From Roseomonas sp. (GTDB lineage: Bacteria; Pseudomonadota; Alphaproteobacteria; Acetobacterales; Acetobacteraceae), in assembly GCA_031180725.1 (NCBI GenBank), contig JAPSLO010000003.1, positions 150,538 through 214,537 of the forward strand: a DNA stretch of 64,000 nt, read 5' to 3'. A program made the translations under genes and the position numbers. Positions 7,523 to 16,200 of the stretch are shown piece by piece. Position 1 is the first letter of the stretch. Each line of letters opens with the position of its first letter. The notes beneath the pieces are model-generated. The model made no database searches. It saw nothing but the letters and a program-made list of their open reading frames with translations, and was not told the DNA's origin.

Positions 7523-9346
7523 TCAGCCGCCTTCCAGCTCCTCGCGCAGCATCTCCAGCCGCAGCCACTCCTCCTCGGCCGCCTCGCGCTCCGCCTGCTT
7601 CTTGCCGAGCAGGGAGGTGCGGGCGGCGAAACCCGCGGGGTCGCGCGAGTAGAGTGCCGGGTCCGCCAACTGGCCCTGCAACAGCGCGATCTCCTTCTCC
7701 AGCTGCGCGATACGGCCGGGTAGCGTCTCCAAGGCGTGCTTGTCCCTGAAGGACATCTTGGGCTTTGCGGCACCGGTGGGTCCAGCCGGCCTGGGCTCCG
7801 CCGCCTCGCGCGGCGCGGCTTCGGCCAGGGCGGTGATCTTGGCTTCCACCCCGCGCCCGCGCTGGGCGACCATGTCCGTGTAGCCGCCGGCATAATCTTG
7901 CCAGCGCCCGTCGCCCTCCCAGGCGATGACATTCGTCGCCACCCGGTCCAGGAAGTCGCGGTCGTGGCTGACGACGATCACGGTGCCGGCGTAGTCGCCC
8001 AGCAGTTCCTGCAACAGGTCCAGGGTTTCCAGGTCCAGGTCGTTGGTCGGCTCGTCCAGCACCAGCAGGTTGGAAGGCTGCGCTAGGGCGCGTGCCAGCA
8101 TCAGCCGCCCGCGTTCGCCACCCGAGAGCATCCCCACCGGCGTGCGCGCCTGTTCCGCGACAAAGAGGAAGTCCTTCATGTAGCCGATGACGTGCTTCAC
8201 CTCGTTCCCGACGCGGATCTGGTCGCCGCGCCCGCCGGTCAGAGCATCGGTGAGCGTGGTATCGGGGTTCAGCCCGCCGCGCATCTGGTCCAGTGTGACC
8301 ATCTGCAGGTTGGTGCCCAGCCGCACGCTGCCAGAATCCGGCGCCAACTCGCCGGTCAGCATCCTCAGCAGCGTGGTCTTGCCCGCGCCGTTCGGCCCCA
8401 CGATGCCCACGCGGTCGCCGCGGATGATGCGGGTGGAGAAGTCCCGGACGACGGGCGGCTGGTCCCCGAACTGCTTCGAAATCCGGTCCGCCGCCACCAC
8501 CAGCGATCCCGATCCCTCTGCCTCGGCGGCCGCCATCTTCACCGTGCCCGGCGCGACCACGCGTTCCTTGCGCCGCTTTCGCAGCGCCTGGAGATCCGCT
8601 AGCCGCTTCACATTGCGTTTGCGCCGCGCCGTCACGCCGTAGCGCAGCCAATGCTCCTCCCGCACGATCTTGCGGGAAAGCTTGTGCGCCTCGGTCTCCT
8701 CCTCCTCCAGCACGCGGTCGCGCCATTCCTCGAAATGCGCGAAGCTCTGGTCCAGCCGGCGTGTCGTCCCGCGGTCCAGCCAGACCATCACGCGGGAAAG
8801 GCGTTCCAGGAAGCGGCGGTCATGGCTGATCAGCACCAGCGCGCCGCGATACTGCTGCAACTCGCCTTCCAGCCATTCGATGGCCGGCAGGTCCAGATGG
8901 TTGGTGGGCTCGTCCAGCAGCAGGATGTCGGGGCGCGGCGCCAGCACGCGCGCCAGCGCCGCGCGCCGTGCCTCGCCGCCCGAAAGCCGGCCGGGCTGTT
9001 CCTCTCCGGTCAGGCCCAGCCCTTCCAGCAGCAGCCGCGCGCGGTGCGGGTCGTCGCCCGGCGCCAGGCCGGCTTCCACATAGGCGCCCGTGCTGGCGTG
9101 GCCGGAAAGGTCAGGCTCCTGCGGCAGGTAGCGCACCGTCGCGCCAGGCTGCAGGAAGCGGGTGCCGCCATCGGCCTCGATCTGGCCGGCAGCGATCTTC
9201 AGCAAGGTGGATTTGCCGGAGCCGTTGCGCCCGATCAGCGCCACCCTCTCCCCGGCGCCGACCATCAACTCCGCCCCGTCCAGCAGCCAGGTGGAGCCGA
9301 GACGCAGCCGGATGTCACGCAGGTGCAGCAGAGGGGGAGGGGCCAT
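7523..9346 (-). CDS. uup: ABC-F family ATPase, Uup type
   Basis: The product (607 residues from MAPPPLLHL) has two ABC ATPase domains on one chain and no membrane segments. Domain 1 has Walker A GRNGSGKST, signature LSGGEARRAALAR and Walker B DILLLDEPTNHLD. Domain 2 has GPNGAGKTT, LSGGERGRLMLARAL and LLVLDEPTNDLD. A charged linker follows the first domain, and the last 80 residues (from about SFRDKHALETLPGRIAQLEK) form the DNA/rRNA-binding coiled coil that separates Uup from EttA. ABC-F proteins act on ribosomes or, for Uup, on DNA structures and ribosome assembly. An upstream in-frame start would add 12 residues. It stands alone on its strand. Confidence 0.9.
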   Translation of the reverse strand: MAPPPLLHLRDIRLRLGSTWLLDGAELMVGAGERVALIGRNGSGKSTLLKIAAGQIEADGGTRFLQPGATVRYLPQEPDLSGHASTGAYVEAGLAPGDDPHRARLLLEGLGLTGEEQPGRLSGGEARRAALARVLAPRPDILLLDEPTNHLDLPAIEWLEGELQQYRGALVLISHDRRFLERLSRVMVWLDRGTTRRLDQSFAHFEEWRDRVLEEEETEAHKLSRKIVREEHWLRYGVTARRKRNVKRLADLQALRKRRKERVVAPGTVKMAAAEAEGSGSLVVAADRISKQFGDQPPVVRDFSTRIIRGDRVGIVGPNGAGKTTLLRMLTGELAPDSGSVRLGTNLQMVTLDQMRGGLNPDTTLTDALTGGRGDQIRVGNEVKHVIGYMKDFLFVAEQARTPVGMLSGGERGRLMLARALAQPSNLLVLDEPTNDLDLETLDLLQELLGDYAGTVIVVSHDRDFLDRVATNVIAWEGDGRWQDYAGGYTDMVAQRGRGVEAKITALAEAAPREAAEPRPAGPTGAAKPKMSFRDKHALETLPGRIAQLEKEIALLQGQLADPALYSRDPAGFAARTSLLGKKQAEREAAEEEWLRLEMLREELEGG

Positions 9347-9406
9347 GCCCCGGGGAATGGAGAGCCGGCGGCGCGACGTCAACCGCCCGCCGCCGGCGGG
9401 CGCGCC

Positions 9407-9610
9407 TCAGCGGAAGCGGGTGCCCAGGGTCTCGGCCGGAGCCCGCCGCAGAGGCTCGGCCCGCCACGGGGCCTTGGCGAGTTCCTGGCAGGTCTTGCCG
9501 GTCTCCTCGGCGATCGGGGCGCTCTGCCGCGCTAGGCTGTCCAGCGCCTCGCGCCGCGGACGGCCGCGCTGGGCAGCACCAACCACGCGCTGCATATCGT
9601 CTCCGTTCAT
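9407..9610 (-). CDS. Small hypothetical protein (67 residues)
   Basis: I do not recognise this protein. The frame starts MNGDDMQRVV and is preceded at a suitable distance by a purine-rich AGGAGG ribosome-binding site, which supports real translation. The product is hydrophilic and arginine-rich, with no membrane segment, signal peptide or cysteine cluster beyond a single Cys. It lies between the divergent ABC-F gene (same strand, downstream) and a Bug receptor gene (opposite strand, upstream). The C-terminus GTRFR runs to a TGA. It could be a small nucleic-acid-binding or ribosome-related protein, but nothing in the sequence shows this. Confidence 0.45.
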   Translation of the reverse strand: MNGDDMQRVVGAAQRGRPRREALDSLARQSAPIAEETGKTCQELAKAPWRAEPLRRAPAETLGTRFR

Positions 9611-9787
9611 CTCTGGTCTTTCCTCCTCACTCGCTCTCTCTTGGGCGGTTGGCCCGGCGCCGCTGCAGCCCGGGCGTGTCAGTATGGGTCTAAGCGCCCC
9701 GTCCGCCAGCCGGGTTCGCCTCAAGCGCCCTTGATCCCGCGGCCCGGGCATGTCGCAGTTGCATCGCTCGTCTCCGGAGATCTCCCC

Positions 9788-10756
9788 ATGCCCCCCGTCC
9801 TGCATCGCCGCACCTTGCTCGGCGCCGCCCTTCTACCCCTGCCCGCGCTGGCGCAGGAGAGGTGGCCGAGCCGCCCGGTGCGCATGGTTTCCTCCTCACC
9901 GCCCGCCGGCGCCTCCGACATCCTGACCCGCACCATCGCCAATGCGCTGCAGGAGCAGACCGGCCAGAGCTTCGTGGTGGAGAACCGCGCCGGTGCCGGC
10001 GGTGTGGTGGGTTCGGATTTCGTCGCCAAGGCCGCGCCGGATGGCACCACCTGGCTCACCACCAATGTCGGCCCGCAGGCCATCTTCCGCGAGTTGCACA
10101 AGAACCTGCCCTACGACACCCGCACCGATTTCCGGCATGTCACCATCCTGGGTACGCTGCCGCTGGTGCTGATCGTCGGGCGCGACCAGCCCTTCCGCAG
10201 CCTGGCGGACTACATCGCCGCCGCGAAGGCGCGGCCGGGCGCGATGAATTTCGGCTCCGGCGGCAACGGCACGCTGCACCACCTGACCGGCGAGCTGTTG
10301 AACAACACCGCGGAGATCCGCATCACCCATGTGCCCTACCGCGGTGCCCAGGCGGCAACGGCGGATGTGATCGGTGGCCGGATCGAGGGCATGTGGGACA
10401 GCCTGCCTTCCGCCGCGCCGCATATCCGGCAGGGCAATGTGCGCGCGCTGGCGGTCTCCTCCGAGCGGCGCAGCCCGGCCTTCCCGGAGATCCCGACCCT
10501 GGTGGAGCAGGGGGTGGCCGTCACCACCACCAACTGGTTCGGCCTGGCCGGTCCCGCGCGCCTGCCAGAGGAGATTGTGCAGGCAATGTACGCTCAGATC
10601 CGCACCGCGCTGGCCTCGCCGGCGGTGAAGGAGCGCTTCGCGAGCATCGGCGTGGAACCGGTGGGCAGCCCGCCGGAGGAGACGCAGCGCTACGTGCTGG
10701 CCGAGATCGAACGCTATGCCGCTGTCGTCCGCGCCACCGGCGTGACGATGGACTGA
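9788..10756 (+). CDS. Bug-family tripartite tricarboxylate transporter substrate-binding protein
   Basis: A second Bug receptor, 322 residues. The start MPPVLHRRTLLGAALLPLPALA gives a short signal peptide with cleavage after ALA. The family pattern is clear: PVRMVSSSPPAGASDILTR in the first loop, SFVVENRAGAGGVVGS, then MNFGSGGNGTLHHLTGE and ITHVPYRGAQAATADVIGG. The first loop has PPAG in place of the more common PPGG. It is followed 23 bases later by the M28-like peptidase gene, with an AGGAGA ribosome-binding site between them, so the two are probably co-transcribed. That pairing suggests the receptor collects a compound the hydrolase acts on. No TctAB partners are nearby. Confidence 0.9.
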   Translation: MPPVLHRRTLLGAALLPLPALAQERWPSRPVRMVSSSPPAGASDILTRTIANALQEQTGQSFVVENRAGAGGVVGSDFVAKAAPDGTTWLTTNVGPQAIFRELHKNLPYDTRTDFRHVTILGTLPLVLIVGRDQPFRSLADYIAAAKARPGAMNFGSGGNGTLHHLTGELLNNTAEIRITHVPYRGAQAATADVIGGRIEGMWDSLPSAAPHIRQGNVRALAVSSERRSPAFPEIPTLVEQGVAVTTTNWFGLAGPARLPEEIVQAMYAQIRTALASPAVKERFASIGVEPVGSPPEETQRYVLAEIERYAAVVRATGVTMD

Positions 10757-10779
10757 ACGCCAGGCCCAGGAGAACACCC

Positions 10780-12504
10780 ATGCTCACCCCCGCCGAGGCC
10801 AGCCTGGTCGAGGACGCCACCGTCAACCACGCCTGGTCGCTGGTCGAACGCTTTGCCACCCTGCGCCGCCAGGATCCTGAGGAAGCCGCCGCGGCGGGGG
10901 AGGAGATCGGCCGCCGCCTCGCCGCGCTCGGCCTGCCTGTCACGCTGCACCGGCCGCGCCTCTATCTCGCCGTGCCGAAGGCCGCGCAGGTGGAGCTGGA
11001 GGGCATGCGCTTCGCCGCGCGTCCCGCGCAGCTCGCCGTCACCGCGCCGCAGGGTCTGACAGCGCCGCTGGTCTTCGTGGAAAACCCGGTGAACCCGCCG
11101 CCGGGCTGGACGCCCGGCACCGCCGCGCTGTTCGGCGAGGGCTATGATCCCGCCCCCGGCGTGCCGGATGTGAAGGGCCGCATCGTCCTGTTCCGCGGGA
11201 TGATCCTGGCCGAGAAGATCCTGGCCTTCGCCGCGCTCGGCGCCGCCGCGGTCATCGCTGTGAACCCGGGCCCCGACATGCACTGGGGCAGCGGAAGCGC
11301 CATCTGGGGCACGCCCGATCTGGATGACCTGCCCTGGCGCACGCCGATTCCCGGTGCCGCGGTCAGCGGCCCGGACGGCGAGAAGCTGATCGCCGCGGCG
11401 CGTCGCGGCGCCTCCGCCACGCTGACGACGGTGGTGGAGGAAGGCTGGTTCGAACAGGTGCTGCCGGAAGTGCGCATCCCCGGCACCGAGGAACCCGACC
11501 GCTTCGTGCTGCTGCACGGCCACTACGATTCCTGGGATGTCGGCGTCGGCGACAATGCCACCGGCGATGCCTGCATGCTGGAAGTTGCGCGCCTGCTGCA
11601 CACGCATCGCGGCAAGCTGCGGCGCGGCGTGCGCATCTGCTGGTGGCCGGGCCATTCCACCGGGAAATTCGCCGGCAGCACCTGGTACGCCGACGCCTTC
11701 GCGCGCGACCTGGCGCGCGGCTGCGTCACGCATTTGAACTGCGATAGCCCTGGCTGCCGCGACGCCACCGACTATCCCGGCATTCCCTGGATGGCGGAGA
11801 ACCGCGCCTTCGTCACGGAAGCCGTGCGCGACGTCACCGGCAAGACGGCCGGCGGCAAGCGGCCTTCGCAATCCTCCGACTATTCCTTCAATAACCTGGG
11901 CATCTCCGGCTGCTTCTCTGCATCATCGCGCATTCCGAAGGCGGAGGTGGAGCGGCGCGGTTGGTATTTCGTGATGGGCAATGGCGGCAACACCGCCTGG
12001 CACACGGATCGCGACCAGCTCGACGTCGCCGATCCCGGCGTGCTGCTGACGGACTGCAAGCTCTATGCCCTGGCCGTGTTCCGGCTGGCGACGCAGCCCG
12101 CCATCCCGCTCGATCCCGGCGCGCTGGTCACGGAGCTGCAGGCCCATCTGGAGCGCTACGCCAAGGCCGCCGGCGCGCGCTTCGACTTCACCCCCGCGCG
12201 CAATGCCTTTGCGAAGCTGGCTGAGAAGCTTGCGGCCTTCGAGGCTGCCTCGCCCGCACCGGAGGCGGCGACCGCCACGCGGCTCGCCGTGCTGCGGCAT
12301 TTGGTGCCGCTGGATTACACCTGCGGCACACGCTACCGCCGCGACATCGGCCTGCCAGCCGCACCGCTGACGCATCTCGCCGTGGCAACGGAACTGGACC
12401 GCTACCCGCCCCAGGCGCTGGGCTTCGCGCTGGCGACGCTGACGCGCGGGCAGAATCATGTGGTCGCGGCGCTGGAAGCGGCGGAGGAGGCGATTCCGAG
12501 ATGA
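10780..12504 (+). CDS. M28-like zinc peptidase with altered active site
   Basis: This 574-residue protein has the M28 aminopeptidase layout with an inserted PA domain (about residues 80-220). Metal-site elements include HGHYDSWD near residue 245, GVGDNATG a little later, NCDSPG near 320 and AWHTD near 406. In classical M28 enzymes the next strand carries a Glu-Glu pair (general base and zinc ligand); here that position reads CWWPGHSTGKFAGSTWYAD, near residue 287, with His-Ser in place of Glu-Glu. No signal peptide is seen, so it is cytoplasmic. It follows a Bug receptor gene. It may be a metallo-hydrolase with different chemistry or a non-catalytic homologue; the fold call is firmer than the activity. 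Confidence 0.82.
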   Translation: MLTPAEASLVEDATVNHAWSLVERFATLRRQDPEEAAAAGEEIGRRLAALGLPVTLHRPRLYLAVPKAAQVELEGMRFAARPAQLAVTAPQGLTAPLVFVENPVNPPPGWTPGTAALFGEGYDPAPGVPDVKGRIVLFRGMILAEKILAFAALGAAAVIAVNPGPDMHWGSGSAIWGTPDLDDLPWRTPIPGAAVSGPDGEKLIAAARRGASATLTTVVEEGWFEQVLPEVRIPGTEEPDRFVLLHGHYDSWDVGVGDNATGDACMLEVARLLHTHRGKLRRGVRICWWPGHSTGKFAGSTWYADAFARDLARGCVTHLNCDSPGCRDATDYPGIPWMAENRAFVTEAVRDVTGKTAGGKRPSQSSDYSFNNLGISGCFSASSRIPKAEVERRGWYFVMGNGGNTAWHTDRDQLDVADPGVLLTDCKLYALAVFRLATQPAIPLDPGALVTELQAHLERYAKAAGARFDFTPARNAFAKLAEKLAAFEAASPAPEAATATRLAVLRHLVPLDYTCGTRYRRDIGLPAAPLTHLAVATELDRYPPQALGFALATLTRGQNHVVAALEAAEEAIPR

Positions 12505-12570
12505 GGCGCTGCTTCGGCTGCACCAGCGGTTGGCAGTGACTGCTTTCGGCATCAATGGTTGGGAGTGGAA

Positions 12571-12615
12571 GCAACAGTTTGGGGTGGGAATGGGTCTCTC
12601 CCCAAACTAGGTTGC
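12571..12615. promoter_or_regulatory. Inverted repeat in the leader of the kinase-like gene
   Basis: AGTTTGGGG at 12576-12584 and CCCCAAACT at 12600-12608 are perfect inverted copies, extended by GCAAC (12571-12575) and GTTGC (12611-12615) after small bulges. The element ends a few bases before the ATG at 12620. It may terminate the upstream peptidase transcript, bind a regulator, or mask the start site in mRNA. Confidence 0.5.
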
Positions 12616-12619
12616 TGCC

Positions 12620-13147
12620 ATGCAACTGCTATTCCTCTATGGCCCGGTGGCCTCGGGCAAACTGACAATCGGCCGCTTGGTCGCCGAACGAACGGGCTTG
12701 CCCTTGTTCCACAACCACCTTGTCGTCGATGCGGTCGCCTCTGTCTTCTCGTTCGGCTCGGAGGAGTTCATCCGCCTGCGCGAACTCTTCTGGCTTGAAA
12801 CCATCTCGGCGGCCGCGTCCGCGGGCCGGTCGCTGGTCTTCACCTTCGCGCCGGAACCGACGGTCGCCGCCGATTTTCCGCACAGGCTGTCGCAAGCCGT
12901 CACCACCTCCGGCGGCGACGTGTTCCACGTCGCGCTTGAGTTGGACGCGTCGGAACAAGAGCATCGCCTGGTCGCAGCGGACCGGGCCGGGTTCGGCAAG
13001 CTCCGGTCCGTCGAGTTGCTGCGCCAGTTGCGGCCCGCCATGTCGGCCTGCATGAGCCAGATGCCGCCGCCGGCGCTGCGCATCGACACTGGGTCGACAA
13101 CGCCATCAGATGCCGCCGACATCATCATCGGTGCGATGGGAGTTTGA
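12620..13147 (+). CDS. Small P-loop kinase-like protein (shikimate-kinase / AAA-type fold)
   Basis: The product has 175 residues and opens directly with strand LLFLYGPVASGKLTIG, a Walker A loop with the pattern GxxxSGKLT. A short RTGLPLFHNHLVVD segment follows, as in small-molecule and nucleotide kinases of the shikimate/gluconate kinase fold, and a LVFTFAPEPT strand lies in the middle. There is no signal peptide. The ribosome-binding site is weak and an inverted repeat covers the leader. It is flanked by the peptidase gene upstream and the convergent tamB gene downstream, neither giving a functional hint. Substrate unknown; the nucleotide-binding call is good, the exact kinase activity is not. 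Confidence 0.7.
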   Translation: MQLLFLYGPVASGKLTIGRLVAERTGLPLFHNHLVVDAVASVFSFGSEEFIRLRELFWLETISAAASAGRSLVFTFAPEPTVAADFPHRLSQAVTTSGGDVFHVALELDASEQEHRLVAADRAGFGKLRSVELLRQLRPAMSACMSQMPPPALRIDTGSTTPSDAADIIIGAMGV

Positions 13148-13166
13148 AGCAGAACCAACGTTATTT

Positions 13167-13200
13167 GCGGCCATCCGGAACAGCCGGTTCTGGGGGCCGC
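13167..13200. terminator. Hairpin between the convergent kinase-like gene and tamB
   Basis: GCGGCC (13167-13172) pairs with GGCCGC (13195-13200), with an inner GAAC/GTTC stem around AGCCG. The position between two gene ends suggests a bidirectional terminator. Confidence 0.55.
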
Positions 13201-13206
13201 GGAAGC

Positions 13207-16200
13207 CTATCTGCCCCACTGCCACTCCCAGCTGAACCCCACGCGGTTCCCCGCTTCGCGATCGCCAGTCTCGGCTTCCAGCCGCAGGCGCGGCGTCAGG
13301 TCCACGCGCACGCCGACACGCGCCGCGCCGCCATCCGTGCCCTGGCGCACGCCCACATAGACACCATCGGCGACATAGCGTCCGGCCTCCACGGTCGTGG
13401 TGTTGCGCTCCTCCGCCGAGGTGGAGGAGGCGGCGCTTTCGCTGCCGCCGCCGACCGAGAGCCGGTCCAGGCCCAGCCCCTGCCGTATGCGGTCGATGAA
13501 GCCGGTGGGGCCACCGCCGGCCATCCCGGTCGCCCCTGCCAGCGCCGCGCCGATCTGCGCGATCTCCAGCGCTGAAAGGTCGCGCAGCGGCCGGTCGAAC
13601 AGCAGCCGCGCCAGGATCTCGTCCTGCGGCAGGTCGGGCGTGGAGGAGAAGGTGATCTGCGGATCCGTCGGCGGGCCGCTGACATCCACCCGCACCGTCA
13701 CCTGACCGGCTTGGCTGCTGGCACGCAGATCGAGATTGGGCAAGAGGTCGCCATCCCAGGCCAGGCGGCCACGTTCCAATGTCAGGCGGCGATTGATCAC
13801 CGCCACATCCCCGCGGCGCAGATCCAGCGCACCGGTGATCTGCGGTGCGTTGATGCGCCCGCCCACCCGCACGGCGCCGCCCAGTTCCGCATCCAGCCCG
13901 CGGCCGCGCACGAAGACATTGCGCGGTGCGGAGACCTGCACCGCGAGCGTTATCGGCAACCCGCCCTCTGCCTCGGCGGGCCGTGGCTGGGCTCGCGGGC
14001 GCGGCGGCGGGGCAGGGCGCGCGCCATTCACCGGCCGCCCGCGCTCCGTCACCGGCCCCAGGCTGCGCACGCCACCGGCCAGCTTCTCGGGGATGCGGAT
14101 CTCGGCGCGCTGGATGTTCACGGTGCCGCCCAGCGTCGCGCCGGTGTTCAGCGCGCCGGCGAGCCGCAACTCCGCATCCATCACGGCGCGCAGCATGTCG
14201 GAGGAGACCGGCTGCGCGTTCCGCGCCGTCAGCGTCAGATCCAGCGGCAGGTCGGGCGAGAGCGGCTCGATGGTGCCAGCCAATGCGATTCGGCCCTCGC
14301 CGGGGGTGCGGCCGGTGAAGTCGGCGCGCAGACGCGATCCATCCGGGCGCACCGTGCCGGCGAGATCGGTGATGGCGACGCCCATCGGCACGTTGCGATA
14401 GGACCCGCCGCTTAGCCGCGCCTCGCCGCCGAATTGCGGCGCGTTGGGGGTGCCGCTGGCGCGCAGGCCGAGCACCAGCCGGCCACCCACCCGGTCGGCG
14501 CCGGCGGCCAGCAGCGGCGCGGTGAGCGGGCCGAGATCCAGGTTGCCATCCAGCGTCGCCTCGAAGGGCGCATCGGCGGCGGGGCCGCGCGGGAAGCGGG
14601 CGGTGGCGGCCAGCCGCTGCTGCGGGCCGATCCGGGCCTCGGCATTCGCGGTGACGGCGCCTTCGCCGGCGCGACGCAGATCCACCCGCAGTTCCGCCGC
14701 CGGCAGCCCGGCCGCCAAGCCGGTGCGCAGCCCGGTGCCGCGCAGCGTCGCCTGCACTTCCGGCGCCGCGACCGGGCCGGTGATCCGCGCCTCGCCGGTG
14801 ACGGTGCCGGCGGGGGCGACGTCGGGCGGGAGCAGGGCGGCGAAGCCGGCCAGGTTCATGGCGGCGAGCGTGGCGCGCAGATCAGCGCGTTCCGGCCCCC
14901 AGATGCCCTGGGCGCGCAGGCTGCCATTGCGGGGCAGGGTGAGGGTGGTGGGGGCGATCTCCACACCGCCATCCGGGCGCAGGGTGATCCGCGTGGGGCT
15001 GGCCAGGCGGATCGTCTCCTCGAAGCCGGTGGCGCGCAGCGTGGCGAGATCCAGCCGCCGCGCGCCATCCTGCTCCACCAGGCGGCCCCGCGCTTCGGCA
15101 TTGATGTCGTTGGCGGTGCCGGTGAATGCGATGTCAAAGCCGGATAGCGTGCCCTGGGCGGTGGCGGTGACATCGCGGGCGGTGACCCCGGCGGCGGCAA
15201 GGCGCGGCACTTCCAGCCGCACTGCGAAATCCTGCGTGCCGTCGCGTGGCGTGCCGCGGGCTTCCAATCGCACCGCGCCACCCAAGGGATGGCCGGCAAG
15301 CCGGGCGAAGGGCGCGAGGTCCGGCGCCTCCAGCCGCGCCTCGCCGTCCGCCATCAGGCTGCCGGGGTGGAAACGGCCGGCTGCGGTCAGCCGCGCCGGG
15401 CCGAGGCTTGCTTCTGCGGCCTGCAGGTGGAGCCAGTCGCCCTCCGGCGTGCCGCGCACCGCCAGGGAAAGCGGCAGGTCCTCCACCCGACCCTGCGCCT
15501 CCGCCTCCACCTGCGGGCGGCTGACTGGGGTGGCAATGCGGGCGGAGAGGCGCAGCGCCTCCAGCACCCGACCAGCCATCTCCAGCCGCTCGGAGGCGAC
15601 CTCCAGCGTCAGGCTGGGATCGTTGCGCGCGCCCCTGGCCGTGCCGGAGAGACGTAGCGCACCGGAAAGGCCGGGCACCGCATCCCCGGGCGCTGCCAGA
15701 TCGGCGGCGAAGCGCAGATCCAGCGGGTCGCCCACGGCGCCGCTCACCTCCGCCTGGATCGCCTGGCCGGCCAGGCTCAGCAGCCCGATGCGGTCCGGCG
15801 CGGTGGCATTCAGCGTGATGCGCGGCGTGGGGCCGAGCAGCGCCGCCACGGGGGCGATGGCGCTGCGGAATCCGCTGGGCAGCAGGGTCGCCGCGACCTG
15901 CGGCGTGGCGAGCGGGCCGGTGATCTCGGCCGCCGCTTCCAGCGCGTCCCAGCCCACCGCATCGGGCAGCATCCCGGCGAAGACCGAGGAAGGCGGCAGC
16001 GCCGCGTGCAGCTTCAGCGCGCTGCGATCGCCCGCGGTATCCAACCGGCCTTCCGCCTGCACGATGCCGGGCTGGCCGGAAATGTGGAGCGCGCGGACAT
16101 CCAGCAGCCCGTCCGGCAGCCGCGCCGCGTCCAGCCGCAGGTCCAACGGTCCGACCAGGCCGGCCACCTCCGGCGGCAGCAGCCCCATTGCCTCCACCCG

